The position numbers and the translations under genes were made by a program. A stretch of DNA of 64,000 bases, taken from contig WION01000060.1 in NCBI GenBank assembly GCA_015039365.1, positions 149,976 through 213,975 on the forward strand, read 5' to 3'. The notes beneath the pieces were generated by a model. That model was not told the DNA's origin and did not search any database. It saw only the letters and a list, made by a program, of their open reading frames with translations. Below, piece by piece: positions 34,869 through 44,797 of this stretch (positions are counted from its first letter, which is position 1; every line of letters starts with the position of its first letter). Origin of the DNA: Amanita rubescens. Lineage: Eukaryota > Basidiomycota > Agaricomycetes > Agaricales > Amanitaceae.

Positions 34869-35566
34869 TCAGACGTAGTGCGCGCTCCATTGATCATCGG
34901 ATTTTTTCAGAAATACAAAGTTGGCGTCCTTGAGATCCTTTTTAGGACTACAAGAACGTTGATAGATATGCCACCAAGTCGAATCAATACACTCACGGTT
35001 TATTTTTCCTCTGTGACAAATCCAAATCGACGGCGTGAGACCGGAAAGCTTCCATTTGGCCCCAACCCAGGATCGCGGCTGCACCTGAGACGGAATGATA
35101 ATCACTGTTGTCTTTTATGACGACCATGTAACGCGGGAAACCCCATGCGGCTGTTTTGTCTTCCCCCCATGCAATGAAGTCACCTAATTCAACATGAAGT
35201 TTAACGTTGGACTGGGCTCGTTTACTAAAATCGATCTGTGAATTTGTCTTTGGAATGTACCCCTTGATCAAAACGGGCTGCCCTAAATAATGGGATCTGT
35301 ATGCGCGTTCTGTACCGGTTCCTAATCCCGCCATGAGAATTCCATAGTGTTTTTCCCATACGTCGCGAAGTGTATCTGTGTCAACTTTTGCTGGGACATC
35401 CTCTCGTTTCTAGGAAAAACTAATGAATACAACGTCGGGAGGTGCACCGCAGCAAGGGACACACTGAGATCGCTGATATATTGTCGATTGAGGAAGCAAT
35501 GGGCAGCGGTGAAGCGCATATGGTATAGATGAAGATGAAGAGGATGTAAATAATAGAGAGGTACAT
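34869..35566 (-). CDS. Small secreted protein, family member C
   Basis: Exons 35566-35465, 35409-34997 and 34947-34869 join to 594 nt, 197 aa. The signal exon starts MYLSIIYILFIFIY and ends NISAIS; exon 2 begins KREDVPA. Shared with B are GTERAY, QPVLIKGYI, NVKLHVELGDFIAWG and RYMVVIKD, with a conserved exon-3 tail ending Q-W-S-A-H-Y-V. Conservation of the last exon at protein level, with its stop codon, supports the model against a shorter reading that stops at 34993. The gene is divergent to the thioesterase-like gene that starts 240 bases away. Likely secreted; function unknown. Confidence 0.74.
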
Positions 35567-35807
35567 GATACGATCGTTGTGAGGGCCTGCCTGAATGGAA
35601 TCCGGAGTAGACCTCCAGCTTTTAGGCCCATACATTCGGGCTTGCCGGGTGTATGATGCGCCATGCGGAACGTTATGGTCGTTAAGGATCATGATTACAC
35701 CCGCGTAGCCACTCGTAGCCATCGATATGAGACGAGATGCGCGTACGAGGAAACGGGCCAGGTTCGAAACCCGGCAATTGCTCGGGCCGGTTTTGCTACT
35801 GCTCGCC

Positions 35808-36796
35808 ATGAATCGGGTCTTCCTCGCTCGTCGTCCTCCTGGCAGGTGGTCCTGCTGGTCTTCAACTCGCCCTTACTCGACAACAACTCCACTTTACCGC
35901 AGACCACTCCTTCTCACCTCGTTATTCTCCATATCCCTCCTCTCTTATACCTTTGGCTCGCTCTATCCTCCTCCACAACTCTCCCTACTCTTTCCCAGAC
36001 CAGCACCTGGCCCCCCATCCGAACATGATTCTCACAGTTCCATCGAATACACAAATTCCCTAGAACAAACTCTTCAAACCCTCCCTCTTCTCCAATCTCT
36101 CCGATCTCAACCAGACGCCGACGACTGGTACGAAACTCGACCTTATACGAACTACCCAGAAGAAAGGCGCGTGAACAATCTAAGCGCGGGCGCACTTCGC
36201 GGTCCCGGGAAACTCGCGTTAAGGCCCTTGGTGAGATCGAGGAAAAACGAGAAGGAAGCAATCGTGCTTATTCACGTTGGAAGAGGGCTGTGCGGGCACG
36301 ATGGGATTATACATGGTGGTTTGTTAGCGACGTTGTTGGACGAGAGTTTAGCTAGGACGGTGGGTGGTTTTTTTTCTTCTTCTTCCTTATGTATGTGCTA
36401 ATGACTCTCGGTAGGCGATATCGAGTTTTCCCGAACGAGTAGGCGTAACTGCTAATCTCAACATTAATTACCGAGCGCCGACGCGAGCTGATCAGGTTCG
36501 TTGTCTGCTTTGCTTCTCCTGCCTCACTAAAATTTTCCCATTGCTTCCAGTTCATCGTTATCAAAGTCAAACTCGACACACTGGAAGGCCGCAAGGCCAG
36601 CGTATCCGGACGAGTGGAAGACCTCCAGGGTAACCTCCTTGTCGATGCAACAGCCACGTTTGTCCAACCCAAGTATGCCAAACTGCTCAATTCGGCAATT
36701 CTGAAACAAGCTATGGGCGAACCTACTACGAATCCGGATCAGCCCGTTTTGTTGGCGAATGGAGAAAAGTTGAAGATACCTACGAAAGACTCTTGA
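35808..36796 (+). CDS. HotDog-fold thioesterase-like protein
   Basis: Exons 35808-36359, 36415-36495 and 36551-36796 join to 879 nt, 292 aa. The N-terminus is Arg/Ser/Thr-rich with a hydrophobic segment near residues 35-55, consistent with a mitochondrial presequence and membrane anchor. The HotDog domain starts near residue 150: GLCGHDGIIHGGLLATLLDE is the helix with the HGG motif typical of PaaI/THEM4-like acyl-CoA thioesterases, followed by strands with NLNINYRAPTRAD and a C-terminal segment. It probably hydrolyses acyl-CoA, perhaps in mitochondria; the substrate cannot be told. A broken fragment of this gene lies near 40.3-40.5 kb. Confidence 0.8.
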
Positions 36797-36969
36797 TTCA
36801 AAGCATATAGATGTGGGATGCAGGATATACCACTATTGCTAGAATATATATATCTGTATAATTTTTGGGCGGGTCCATATAGGTCTAACGCATCCGGTCG
36901 TTTTGATACTTAGGCTTGCTTAGGCTGCGGCACCGACGTCGCCATCAAAATCAATGTGATCCACAACGA

Positions 36970-37260
36970 CGCTTAGGCTTAAAAGCGAACGCTCAACACG
37001 ATGTTTCCAAGATTCGAAACTGATGCACTAGTATCACACTGGCATCCTTATCTTCATCTCTACCGTATCGAACAACGATATTTAAGCCATCTCAGTACGT
37101 CCCTTGATACCCTGTATGATCTCTCGACGTCCCGTTAACTAGCTTTTTTCTCTTTCTAGAAACGAGGAAGAAAGCAGGTTGAAAAGAAGCTACGTTTAGT
37201 AGGACCCAACATCAATGGATCAACTCATACCGGAACAGATTGAAACTTGGCGCCCCTGTC
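36970..37260 (+). pseudogene. Relic of the secreted-protein family (promoter and signal exon)
   Basis: The promoter box (GGCTTAAAAGCGAACG), a degraded signal exon without a start codon, the GCCATCTCAGTACGTCCC exon-intron junction and the acceptor TTTCTAGAAACGAGG are recognisable in order. The second exon is lost. Its arrangement matches gene D directly downstream. Confidence 0.65.
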
Positions 37261-37424
37261 GTTTTGGCACCGCATCATATCATGATGGATAACGCATAAC
37301 GACGCGTCGTCTTCCGTCAAACCCCGAAATTTCGGAGGCTCGTAGGCTTAAAAGCGAACGCCTTCCCTCTATTCAATCCGGGCAGGCCCTCAATCGAAAC
37401 CGATCTTTGTAAGATTCGCAAATA

Positions 37425-38058
37425 ATGCAACTCTCTACTATCATTCCCATCCTCTTCATCTTCATCTCTAACGTATGCGCCTCACCGCTGTATATCGGTT
37501 CCTCGAACAACGATATTCAAGCCATCTCAGTACGTCCCTTGATACATTGCACCTCTCGACGTCATAACTAGTTTTATCTAGAGACGTCCAAACATGTTAC
37601 AGGCAAACCGGGTTATCGCTCATATGAATACGTTGGTGGATATGGTGTCGGGAACATAGTCACTCCAGCCATAATCAAAGGAATTTGGATAACAGGAGTA
37701 ACAACTGGCATAAAGGAAGAAGAAATCATCCACGAGGGCGCCTATCTCTGGAAGGAGGGGATGTTATTTGCATTTCTGATCAACGACAGACCGAGCAGGG
37801 ACCTTCCAGACTACATTTTTATCATAAAGAACGTGGGCTCGGATCTCGTTTCTGAAGCGCAAACCCGCCTGACGAAGGAAGGGGCAAAAAGATTTCGTGA
37901 TACCACTAAGGCAGAACTTATGTCCGACTACAATCCAAAACCAAAATTGTGAGCCCATTCACTCGACTCGTGGGATACCTACCAACATTTTTGCTAGTCT
38001 ACCTCGAGAAAGCTGGATGTATAGTAAAAAGAATGGAATGAAGGCGGTCTTTGTTTGA
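37425..38058 (+). CDS. Small secreted protein, family member D
   Basis: Exons 37425-37529, 37584-37948 and 37998-38058 join to 531 nt, 176 aa. The signal exon begins MQLSTIIPILFIFIS and ends NDIQAIS. The usual acceptor would put exon 2 out of frame, so the model uses an AG two bases downstream (37582-37583), which removes the dibasic KR found in relatives. The core has TPAIIKGIW, EIIHEGAYLWKEGMLFAF and YIFIIKN, and exon 3 ends AVFV. It is shorter than A-C. The shifted acceptor means it may be slightly damaged or may have changed processing. Confidence 0.55.
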
Positions 38059-38229
38059 ATGGTGCCTCCATGGCTCGTTCACGCCACGCATTGTCATAGC
38101 GCTGAGAATGGGAAGTGATGTTAGAAAACTTGGGACGGAGTAGGTGATATTTAAATAAGTAATGCATCCTGTACTATACATGGTCTCAGTGTCATCATAT
38201 CGATCGAATCAAGATCAAGATCCATAACG

Positions 38230-38720
38230 AAGCTGTCTAAATTCAGGAGGGTCACGACTTAAAAGCGATGCAAGATTCGCAACTGGTGCAACTCTCTAGT
38301 GTCACTCTGGCATCCTTACCTTCAGATCTACGCCCCCAACGCCCATTAACTAGTTTGCTTAGAATGTAAATCCCAATGGAAGAAGCTGAAAAGCAACTCG
38401 GCCTACTGAAAATTAGGCAGCTAATGTTCCGGAAGAACGCCCAATTACATGCGCATTCTCTCTCTTATTTTTCACGACGGATGCATACGATGAACGTTTA
38501 TAATCAAAAGAATCTCCGAGTCAGGACTCCGGGGGGCGGTAACGCGCCAACAGGTTAAAAGATTCGGGCATGTTAAGAGCACGGCCCTAGACCTGAGCAA
38601 ACGTTTTCCACATTACATTTTTCTCATAAAGGACGACTGCCGTAGAAACGTGTCGCTAAGCTCCGCAAACTTCCTGCCAAGAAGATGGGGACCCAGAGCG
38701 AGGGCCATTGGAAGAGGTGG
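38230..38720 (+). pseudogene. Second relic of the secreted-protein family
   Basis: CTTAAAAGCGATGCAAGATTCGCAAC and the following signal-exon-like sequence resemble the promoter and start of gene D but carry deletions, and no open signal peptide remains. Further matches downstream (for example CATTTTTCTCATAAAGGACGA near 38,616) correspond to the exon-2 strand encoding YhFhIKDD. Confidence 0.5.
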
Positions 38721-39199
38721 GCGTGATGTGCCAAGATATTATCCAAAGTGGATTACGGACGAAGGTTCGGTTAGGACGGCGAATGGCCAAATTTTCTCAA
38801 CGAATCGTGCGTCACGGTCGTATTAGAGATGATGCACAACAGCGGAGCTGGTACTAATTGCGACTCCGAGATCTACTACGCTCTTCAAGCTTCAAGCTTC
38901 AAGTAGTGCTACTCAACTCAACGATCCACTCTCAAACTAAATGACTGGACGACAGAAACAAGCCTGGCCGTGTAAGATCATGATCCAGACGACCAGTCAC
39001 CGCCATACTGGCAAATTGTTTTTAGTCGTGAAGCTCCACGTTTGGTCGTCTCGCTGTCACCGTCGCATCATAATAATGATTTGAAACAATGCGCCATGTT
39101 CCGTTATATGACGAAACCAGGGGTCGTACGTTTAAAAGTGAACGGTTTCCTTCATTCAACCCAGGCAGGCCCTCGAACGATCTTTGAAAGATTCACAAC

Positions 39200-39693
39200 A
39201 TGCGACTCTCTATCATTTCCATCCTCCTCGTCTTCGTCTCCGCCGTATGGGCCTTACCATCGCTCGCAAGGCATGATAATGATATTCAATCCATCTCTGT
39301 ATGTCCATGCTACCTTGTGCCTCTCAACGTCCCGTTAATTACTTTTCGTAGAAACGAGCTGACCCCACAACAATTGCAGAACTTAAAAAACGACTTGGCG
39401 GATTGGCAGTTAGTTGGATCGATGTTGATATGCTCTGGGACCATCAGCGGGGCACTAAAATTGGAGGCACAATGGCTTATCCTTCATATCGAATGACAGA
39501 TAAATACAACGGCGAAGATGCCATAATCGGAGGCATTTTTCCATATGGGAAGCTGGAGAATGAAATCGTCCAAGAAGTCATGCGTCTCGAAAAAGCGGGC
39601 AGGTTACGCGCATTTGCAGAGAATCCGGACGCAATGTCAGATAGGCATAGAACATATCCACAGTACGTAGTGATCTTGGTGCCAAAAAAATGA
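39200..39693 (+). CDS. Small secreted protein, family member E, truncated
   Basis: Exons 39200-39298 and 39352-39693 give 441 nt, 146 aa. The signal exon starts MRLSIISILLVFVSAVWA and ends NDIQSIS; exon 2 starts KRADP. Conserved positions are MLWDH, NGEDAIIGGIF, RLRAFAENP and YVVIL. The frame stops just after a run of seven A at 39684-39690, where relatives continue. A matching donor (39741) and acceptor (39788) and a diverged exon 3 remain downstream but hold in-frame stops. The copy is therefore either a shortened functional protein or an early pseudogene. Confidence 0.6.
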
Positions 39694-40299
39694 GGGGAGC
39701 TTGATAAGGATTACCTGGAGTCGGCGGCTGGACCACGTTTGTAAGTGTGTCGGTTTGATGGGCGGGATACGTACTGACATTTTTGTAGTGCCGCTTAGCT
39801 CGACAATCTACTTGAGGAAGACCCTGGGGAGTTATTTGAACGGTACCTAGCTCGTTCACGCCATAGTACAGCGTTGAAACGTCAAAATTACAAAATTTAA
39901 ATTACTATGACTTTTTTGCCCCAATGGTTGCGAAAAAATTAGTGAACGTTTCATTTACGCCTTTCTAAGAACGACAACTCAGTGGTCATACTAAACACTT
40001 TTACTGGGTGAGAGCAAGGCGCTGAGGGCGCCACATATCGGTAGGTAGGAGACGGATCGCGGTCCGTCGGTGTATAGTCTGGGGAGAGTTCAATGCTGCT
40101 TTCAATAAAATTGGCAGTAACGTCGGAGTGAAGAGCAGAAGGGTGACTTACATCGTCCAGGCATAGCTCTTTTTTCGGCGTATTTGATGCCGTGCACAGT
40201 GTAATTGCAGCCAATATCATCACTTCGCAAGGGACGCCACTGTCAACCGTATTTGAAGGCCAAGAAGTAAATGTTGAATGCCTGATTTTACTACCGCCC

Positions 40300-40495
40300 A
40301 CTCATTCCTCTCTGTATCGGCTCGCTTTATCTTCCTCCCCACCCAACTCTCCCAGCTCCTTCGCATACTCCGCGGCCCTTCCCCTCCTCCAATCCCTCCA
40401 TCCAAACTGGACGTGGCCTTGAGTGGTATGAAGCGCGGCCATGTACGAATTACCCAGAAGAGAGGCGCGCGAACAACTTGAGCGCGAGTGAGCAC
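40300..40495 (+). pseudogene. Fragment of the HotDog thioesterase-like gene
   Basis: TACGAATTACCCAGAAGA and surrounding sequence match exon 1 of the thioesterase-like gene (about 35,945-36,190) with substitutions and deletions, including the part encoding the W-Y-E-x-R-P-Y-T-N-Y-P-E-E-R-R region. The HotDog domain itself is absent. It lies between secreted genes E and F, as the intact gene lies beside gene C. Confidence 0.7.
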
Positions 40496-40774
40496 CAAGC
40501 TGAGCGTGTGACACGTGACTGCCGACCGTGAATGTAACGCTTGCCGCAAACGCCAGTTAGTGTTCGCGTCGCCTTCAACTCCCTTTCGTCCCTCGGCAGC
40601 GGTCTGTTCCTATTCTATCCCTCTTGACTACAACGCAAATTCCCGGGCAAGGCTGGAGGAGCGACCGTAACAAGCCGGGTCGCATTTGACGACCGGCTTA
40701 TCAGTAGGTTCATTCGGACGCTATCGACTATCATTCGCGCCGTGTTCCATCATACCCCGAAACCCGAAGCACAC

Positions 40775-41460
40775 CTCCGCCGTATGCGCCATACCGCTTG
40801 GTGCTACCGCTTCGAACATTCGACCCATCTCAGTATGTCTCTTGCTATCTTGCACCTACAAAAGTTCCGTTAACAAATTTCTCCTAGAAACGAACTGTGC
40901 CAATTCCACGCACAATAGCAGAACTTATATTGCAACTTCAACATCTCGCAATTGGTTATTCTGATCTAGAAATGTTCTGGGATCATAATTTGGGCGCTCA
41001 AATTGCAGGCGCCGAACATATTGATCCTGTACACAAACTTGGGGATCTATACAACGGTGAACCTGCCATAATCAAAGCAATTATTTCAGATCATATAACC
41101 GACGAAATGGTCATCCATAATGTCATTTATATGTCAAAAGCGGGCATGAAGTTACGCGCATTCGCAAAGAACAACAACCCTTCGTCAGGCTCTCCACGTT
41201 ACTTGATCGTCATAGCAGACGATGGTTATCGTTCTACTTTTCGCCCTGACGACCTGCCACACGGTGTTAGCAGCGCTGATGTATCTAAGCTCCGTAAAAA
41301 GGCCGAGAGAAACATTGATCTTTGGCGACTAGCTTTGTGAGTACATTGGTTTGTCTTGCAGGATACCCGCCAACATTTTTTTTGTAGTCCTACGCAACAC
41401 AACGATTTACTTAGGCCGACAGGGAAATCCAGGAACCCTTGGGAGATAGTCTTTGCTTGA
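40775..41460 (+). pseudogene. Secreted-protein family member F, start deleted
   Basis: Exons 2 and 3 (40888-41336 and 41388-41460) are intact and in frame, encoding 173 residues: KRTVP start, MFWDHNLGAQIAGA, YNGEPAIIKAI, LRAFAKNNNP, VIADDGY, then LLRPTG...PW and stop. Exon 1 keeps only its 3' part, encoding TSAVCAIPLG...PIS up to 40832. A deletion joins promoter-type sequence (CATACCCCGAAACCC) to the middle of the signal peptide, removing the TATA-like box, the start codon and the hydrophobic core. No in-frame ATG lies upstream. The well-kept downstream exons suggest a recent loss or use of another start. Confidence 0.6.
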
Positions 41461-42707
41461 ACAATATATGGGTCGTTCACACCGTGCATCGTTATAGAGT
41501 TGAGAACCAGCCTGATCGGTAGCGTTTGAATGATTTATCGAAAGAAGGTTGTATGCGCGGCGCGGTAGGACTGGATTTGTTACTAATTGGAATTGGAATT
41601 GTGTTGCGGCTTCCAGTGCATTCCCATGCGGTTGGAGAGGAAATCGGTCACGATCTCTTTTCTGAAACACGCAATGAATGATGAATTTGTTGTTGGCTAG
41701 TGTAACGTGCCATGAGCTTGGTGGTAACAATAGCGACCGCAGCAGTCATCGGAAGTTCGCTGGAGATAGCGATGGCAAATAATCCCCATCCAGTCACATG
41801 TGGTATGTGTGACGCGGCTGGGTAGTGAGTAGTTGGTATACTACTCAACAACGTCCAACTCACTGTTACTCAAGCCGCCGAACTCGCACCGGATTCGCAC
41901 AAGAAACACATATACGTCATAGAACTATCACACATGCTGCATACTAAGCCTACCAACGACATGGAATAGGCTGGTATTTGAACTTCTTGAAGCCTGCCCA
42001 GTACTAGTCCGACTTCAAAGTGCGTCCTCAGGCATCCTGGGCCGTAGGTCTCCTGAAGATGATACAACATCGGGTTTGCCTACGCGTGCTTAGAACTTTG
42101 GCCAGCGTACTCACATTGAACGGAGTAAGTTCATTGTGTCTCTACTCTACTCAACCTATTTCTCCAAATTCACTAGGGAGAAATCAACAAAGTTGTTGAG
42201 AGGGTCAATGTTGTACTATGCCCGCGTCGGTGGCCAACTAGGGTATATGTCAGCCATTTTTCATCTCTGCCGATTTGTTCATGAGACACCAACACCTCAA
42301 AACCACCATCAATGCCGATCGCGACGCCAACGTTAGCGGCAATGCAGATGTTTCCGACACCGCATAACTTTCACTGATATACGAAAGATCCCGAAGTCAC
42401 CCGTGCCATCAAATGAGGAAACATAATACACTCTAAAACCAAGCTGCTATGCCGCAACGTTACCATCGTCGCGAATTAAATGAGTTTCGAAAGGCAACAT
42501 CTTGAGCCAAATCCTTGAACATATCATAATCGTCTTTGTCCTCTTTATCAAATGTAGCGTCTGCACAGGTCATTAGATCACCACTGTAGATTTAGATACG
42601 CCCGTACCGCAATTTTCCACAAGAACGAAGCTGCCAGCTCCGCCCTTCGATTCGCACTTTTCAACATGCTCCGAATAGTCAACGCCTGACGCATAATAAG
42701 CTAAAAG
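41461..42707. other. Intergenic, nothing recognised
   Basis: About 1.2 kb after secreted gene F. Short frames only, with no spliceable gene or repeat that I can support. Confidence 0.4.
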
Positions 42708-43326
42708 TCAAATATAAGGGGCCCACAGACCTTCTGGAAGAAATTTGGCATCAACAAAGATCTCGACCTCGCCGGCGGGGCTAAAATCCTCTGTGGGTTC
42801 GTCGCCGTCAAACCGTTGTTTCTCTTGCTTCTCTCCCACCTCTTTATCCTGCTCTTCGATGCCATGCACATCCATGACTCCCTCCGCTTCTTGGTTGGTC
42901 TCCTCGATAGATGTTAGACCGAATTCATGGATCCACCAAGGCTGTGGCTTGCTATACCGTTCGGATACAGGGGAAAGAATGGCAGAAGTCCTTTTGTGCA
43001 GAAGGGAGGAAGTGGCTTGGTTATTAGCGTGGACAGTAATGGTTTTCATGGCAATGAAGCGTCTGTGGGCTTGTTTTGGGGATATTCGGGACATCGCAAG
43101 GGTATCAGTAACGTTCCCAAAAGGAGCGGAAGCGGACCTGTTCGAAGTCGATGGCTGACATTGCAACTTGGGCTGATATGGTCTCACCTTTTGGACTCTT
43201 TTTGACGACCAAGAGGGGACGGGCATACTGGTTTATAACTTCATGAAACGCTACGGCAAAAGTGATACCTTTGGCGCGCAGTTTCCGCGCCATTTTCAAT
43301 ACCGCATCGCGTCGGTGCATATCCAT
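42708..43326 (-). CDS. Hypothetical protein, exon structure uncertain
   Basis: Two protein-like stretches lie on the minus strand. The 5' one starts at the ATG at 43326 (MDMHRRDAVLKMARKLRAKG) and reads to a GTGAGA donor near 43190. The 3' one, ending at 42708, is acidic and contains PWWIHEFGL and a final GEVEIFVDAKFLPEGLWAPY. They are in different frames and need two introns to join; one workable route uses an acceptor near 43167 and a weak GTTACT donor. No family is recognised. The basic N-terminus could be a mitochondrial presequence or ribosomal-type segment. Confidence 0.35.
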
Positions 43327-44261
43327 CGGCGAGTTCTCCCGCGCCTATAGATATTGCACATCTGAACACACGTGTGTAAAACAAGAGAGTTCCAAGATAT
43401 ATATAATATTGACTGGAACGCGTAACAGTTGCACCTCACCCTCGTAGCCTCTCCCGCGAACCTCAGCTTAACCAAAACGAAGAGGTCCGTGAGCGGGGCT
43501 TAAGCGTTTGACACCAAACGGGCGCCCGGCCGGCGCACCGTGTTCAAAAACGGATCGGGCACGTTTCTTGGTTCTTGCAGCCAAATCACCACTGGATCAT
43601 CAACCAAATATGCCGCCCAGCCTCAGCGGTGGGTAAGTATGCACTCTGAAAGTGACCGGAATAAAGGACATCGAAACTAGAAAAGTCCTGACATTTCACG
43701 CAAAACACGTAGGATACCCATCGTACCTGCGACAAGTTCTTCAGCCAGGGTTCCACTACTGTGATCCTCAAGCCTGAGGCTTCTTGAAACATCTATGCAT
43801 ATTATAGTCGCACGCACACGTTATGTCGCATAAACTCAACAAATGTGGTCATTATGATTTCTCCATTCTCTAGTTCCCTTTCTGGGGTTGATGGCATTCT
43901 AGGGCGCGAGGCGTTAATGTCATTGCATACTATCGTCCGAAATTTAGTGGATTCTTTAGGTTGAAAGAGGAAGCGGATAGGGATAGATCGGCTATTGAGC
44001 TTCGGATCCGCTCCGAGGGACGGAGAGATGACACGTCACAGCAATTTCTTTTTGAGCAAATGTCTATTCAGTGTCTATTAATTATATTGCATGAGTGGGG
44101 TGTGCAGTATGGTTGAGTGACATGCGATGAAATATTAGTATAAAGGTATTTAGCAGATCCCATAACAAACTTTTGGAGCAGCGTATGCGGATTGTATCTC
44201 TCATTTAGCTGAGGAGAACATGAATGAAAACGTCCTCAAGACCCCAGAAAGTGCCACCTGT
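43327..44261. other. Intergenic, nothing recognised
   Basis: About 0.9 kb between the hypothetical minus-strand gene and HSP10. It holds short random frames and the 3' flank of HSP10. Confidence 0.4.
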
Positions 44262-44797
44262 TCACTCTTGAATCTTGGCGAGAACATCACTATCTTTAAA
44301 GACGGCGTATTCCTACACATACGTGCGTGACGCGCGAGACAAGAAAATTCTATCAGCATTCGGAAGTTAAAAACGCGTCAGAAAACCATACCTCATCACC
44401 CAACTTGATCGCGTTACCTCCCCAACTAGGAAGCAGTACCCGATCACCAGCCTTGACCTGCGTAGGCACAATCATTCCGTCTTTTCCAGGAGCTCCTGGG
44501 CCAACTGAAATGACTGTCGCCTCCGGGAGAGGAGTGTTGGTCGCTGAGGATGGGAGGAAGATGCCCGACGCGGTTTTCTGGTTGGAATAAGCAGCGAAGG
44601 CAAGTTTATTCGATACTAGTAGGTTTGAGAGTGAGCCTGGCGAGTGGAATGACTTACCACCTCAGGCTTGAAACGTTGGACCACGATGCGGTCGAGAAGG
44701 GGTATAACAGACCGAATGGATTTGAAAGTTGCCTGGGCAGCCTATCCAAGTGATATTGAGTCCCGAGGGATTTGAAGGAGAGAGGGTTCCGTACCAT
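44262..44797 (-). CDS. hsp10: Mitochondrial 10-kDa chaperonin (GroES homologue)
   Basis: Co-chaperonin that caps Hsp60 and helps fold matrix proteins. Exons 44797-44795 (start codon only), 44732-44658, 44577-44392 and 44312-44262 join to 315 nt, 104 aa, the usual size. Landmarks are SVIPLLDRIVVQRF at the N-terminus, KTASGIFLP of the mobile loop, VISVGPGAPGKDG, VKAGDRVLLPSWGG and the C-terminal YAVFKDSDVLAKIQE. Exon 1 is just ATG followed by a GTACGG donor; without that split no start codon fits in front of ATFKSIRSV. The model is otherwise clear. Confidence 0.93.

Noticed and set aside
35761..35774. GGTTCGAAACCCGG, resembling a tRNA T-arm
   Set aside because: The stem pairs poorly, no D-arm or anticodon arm precedes it, and it lies in the leader of the thioesterase-like gene.
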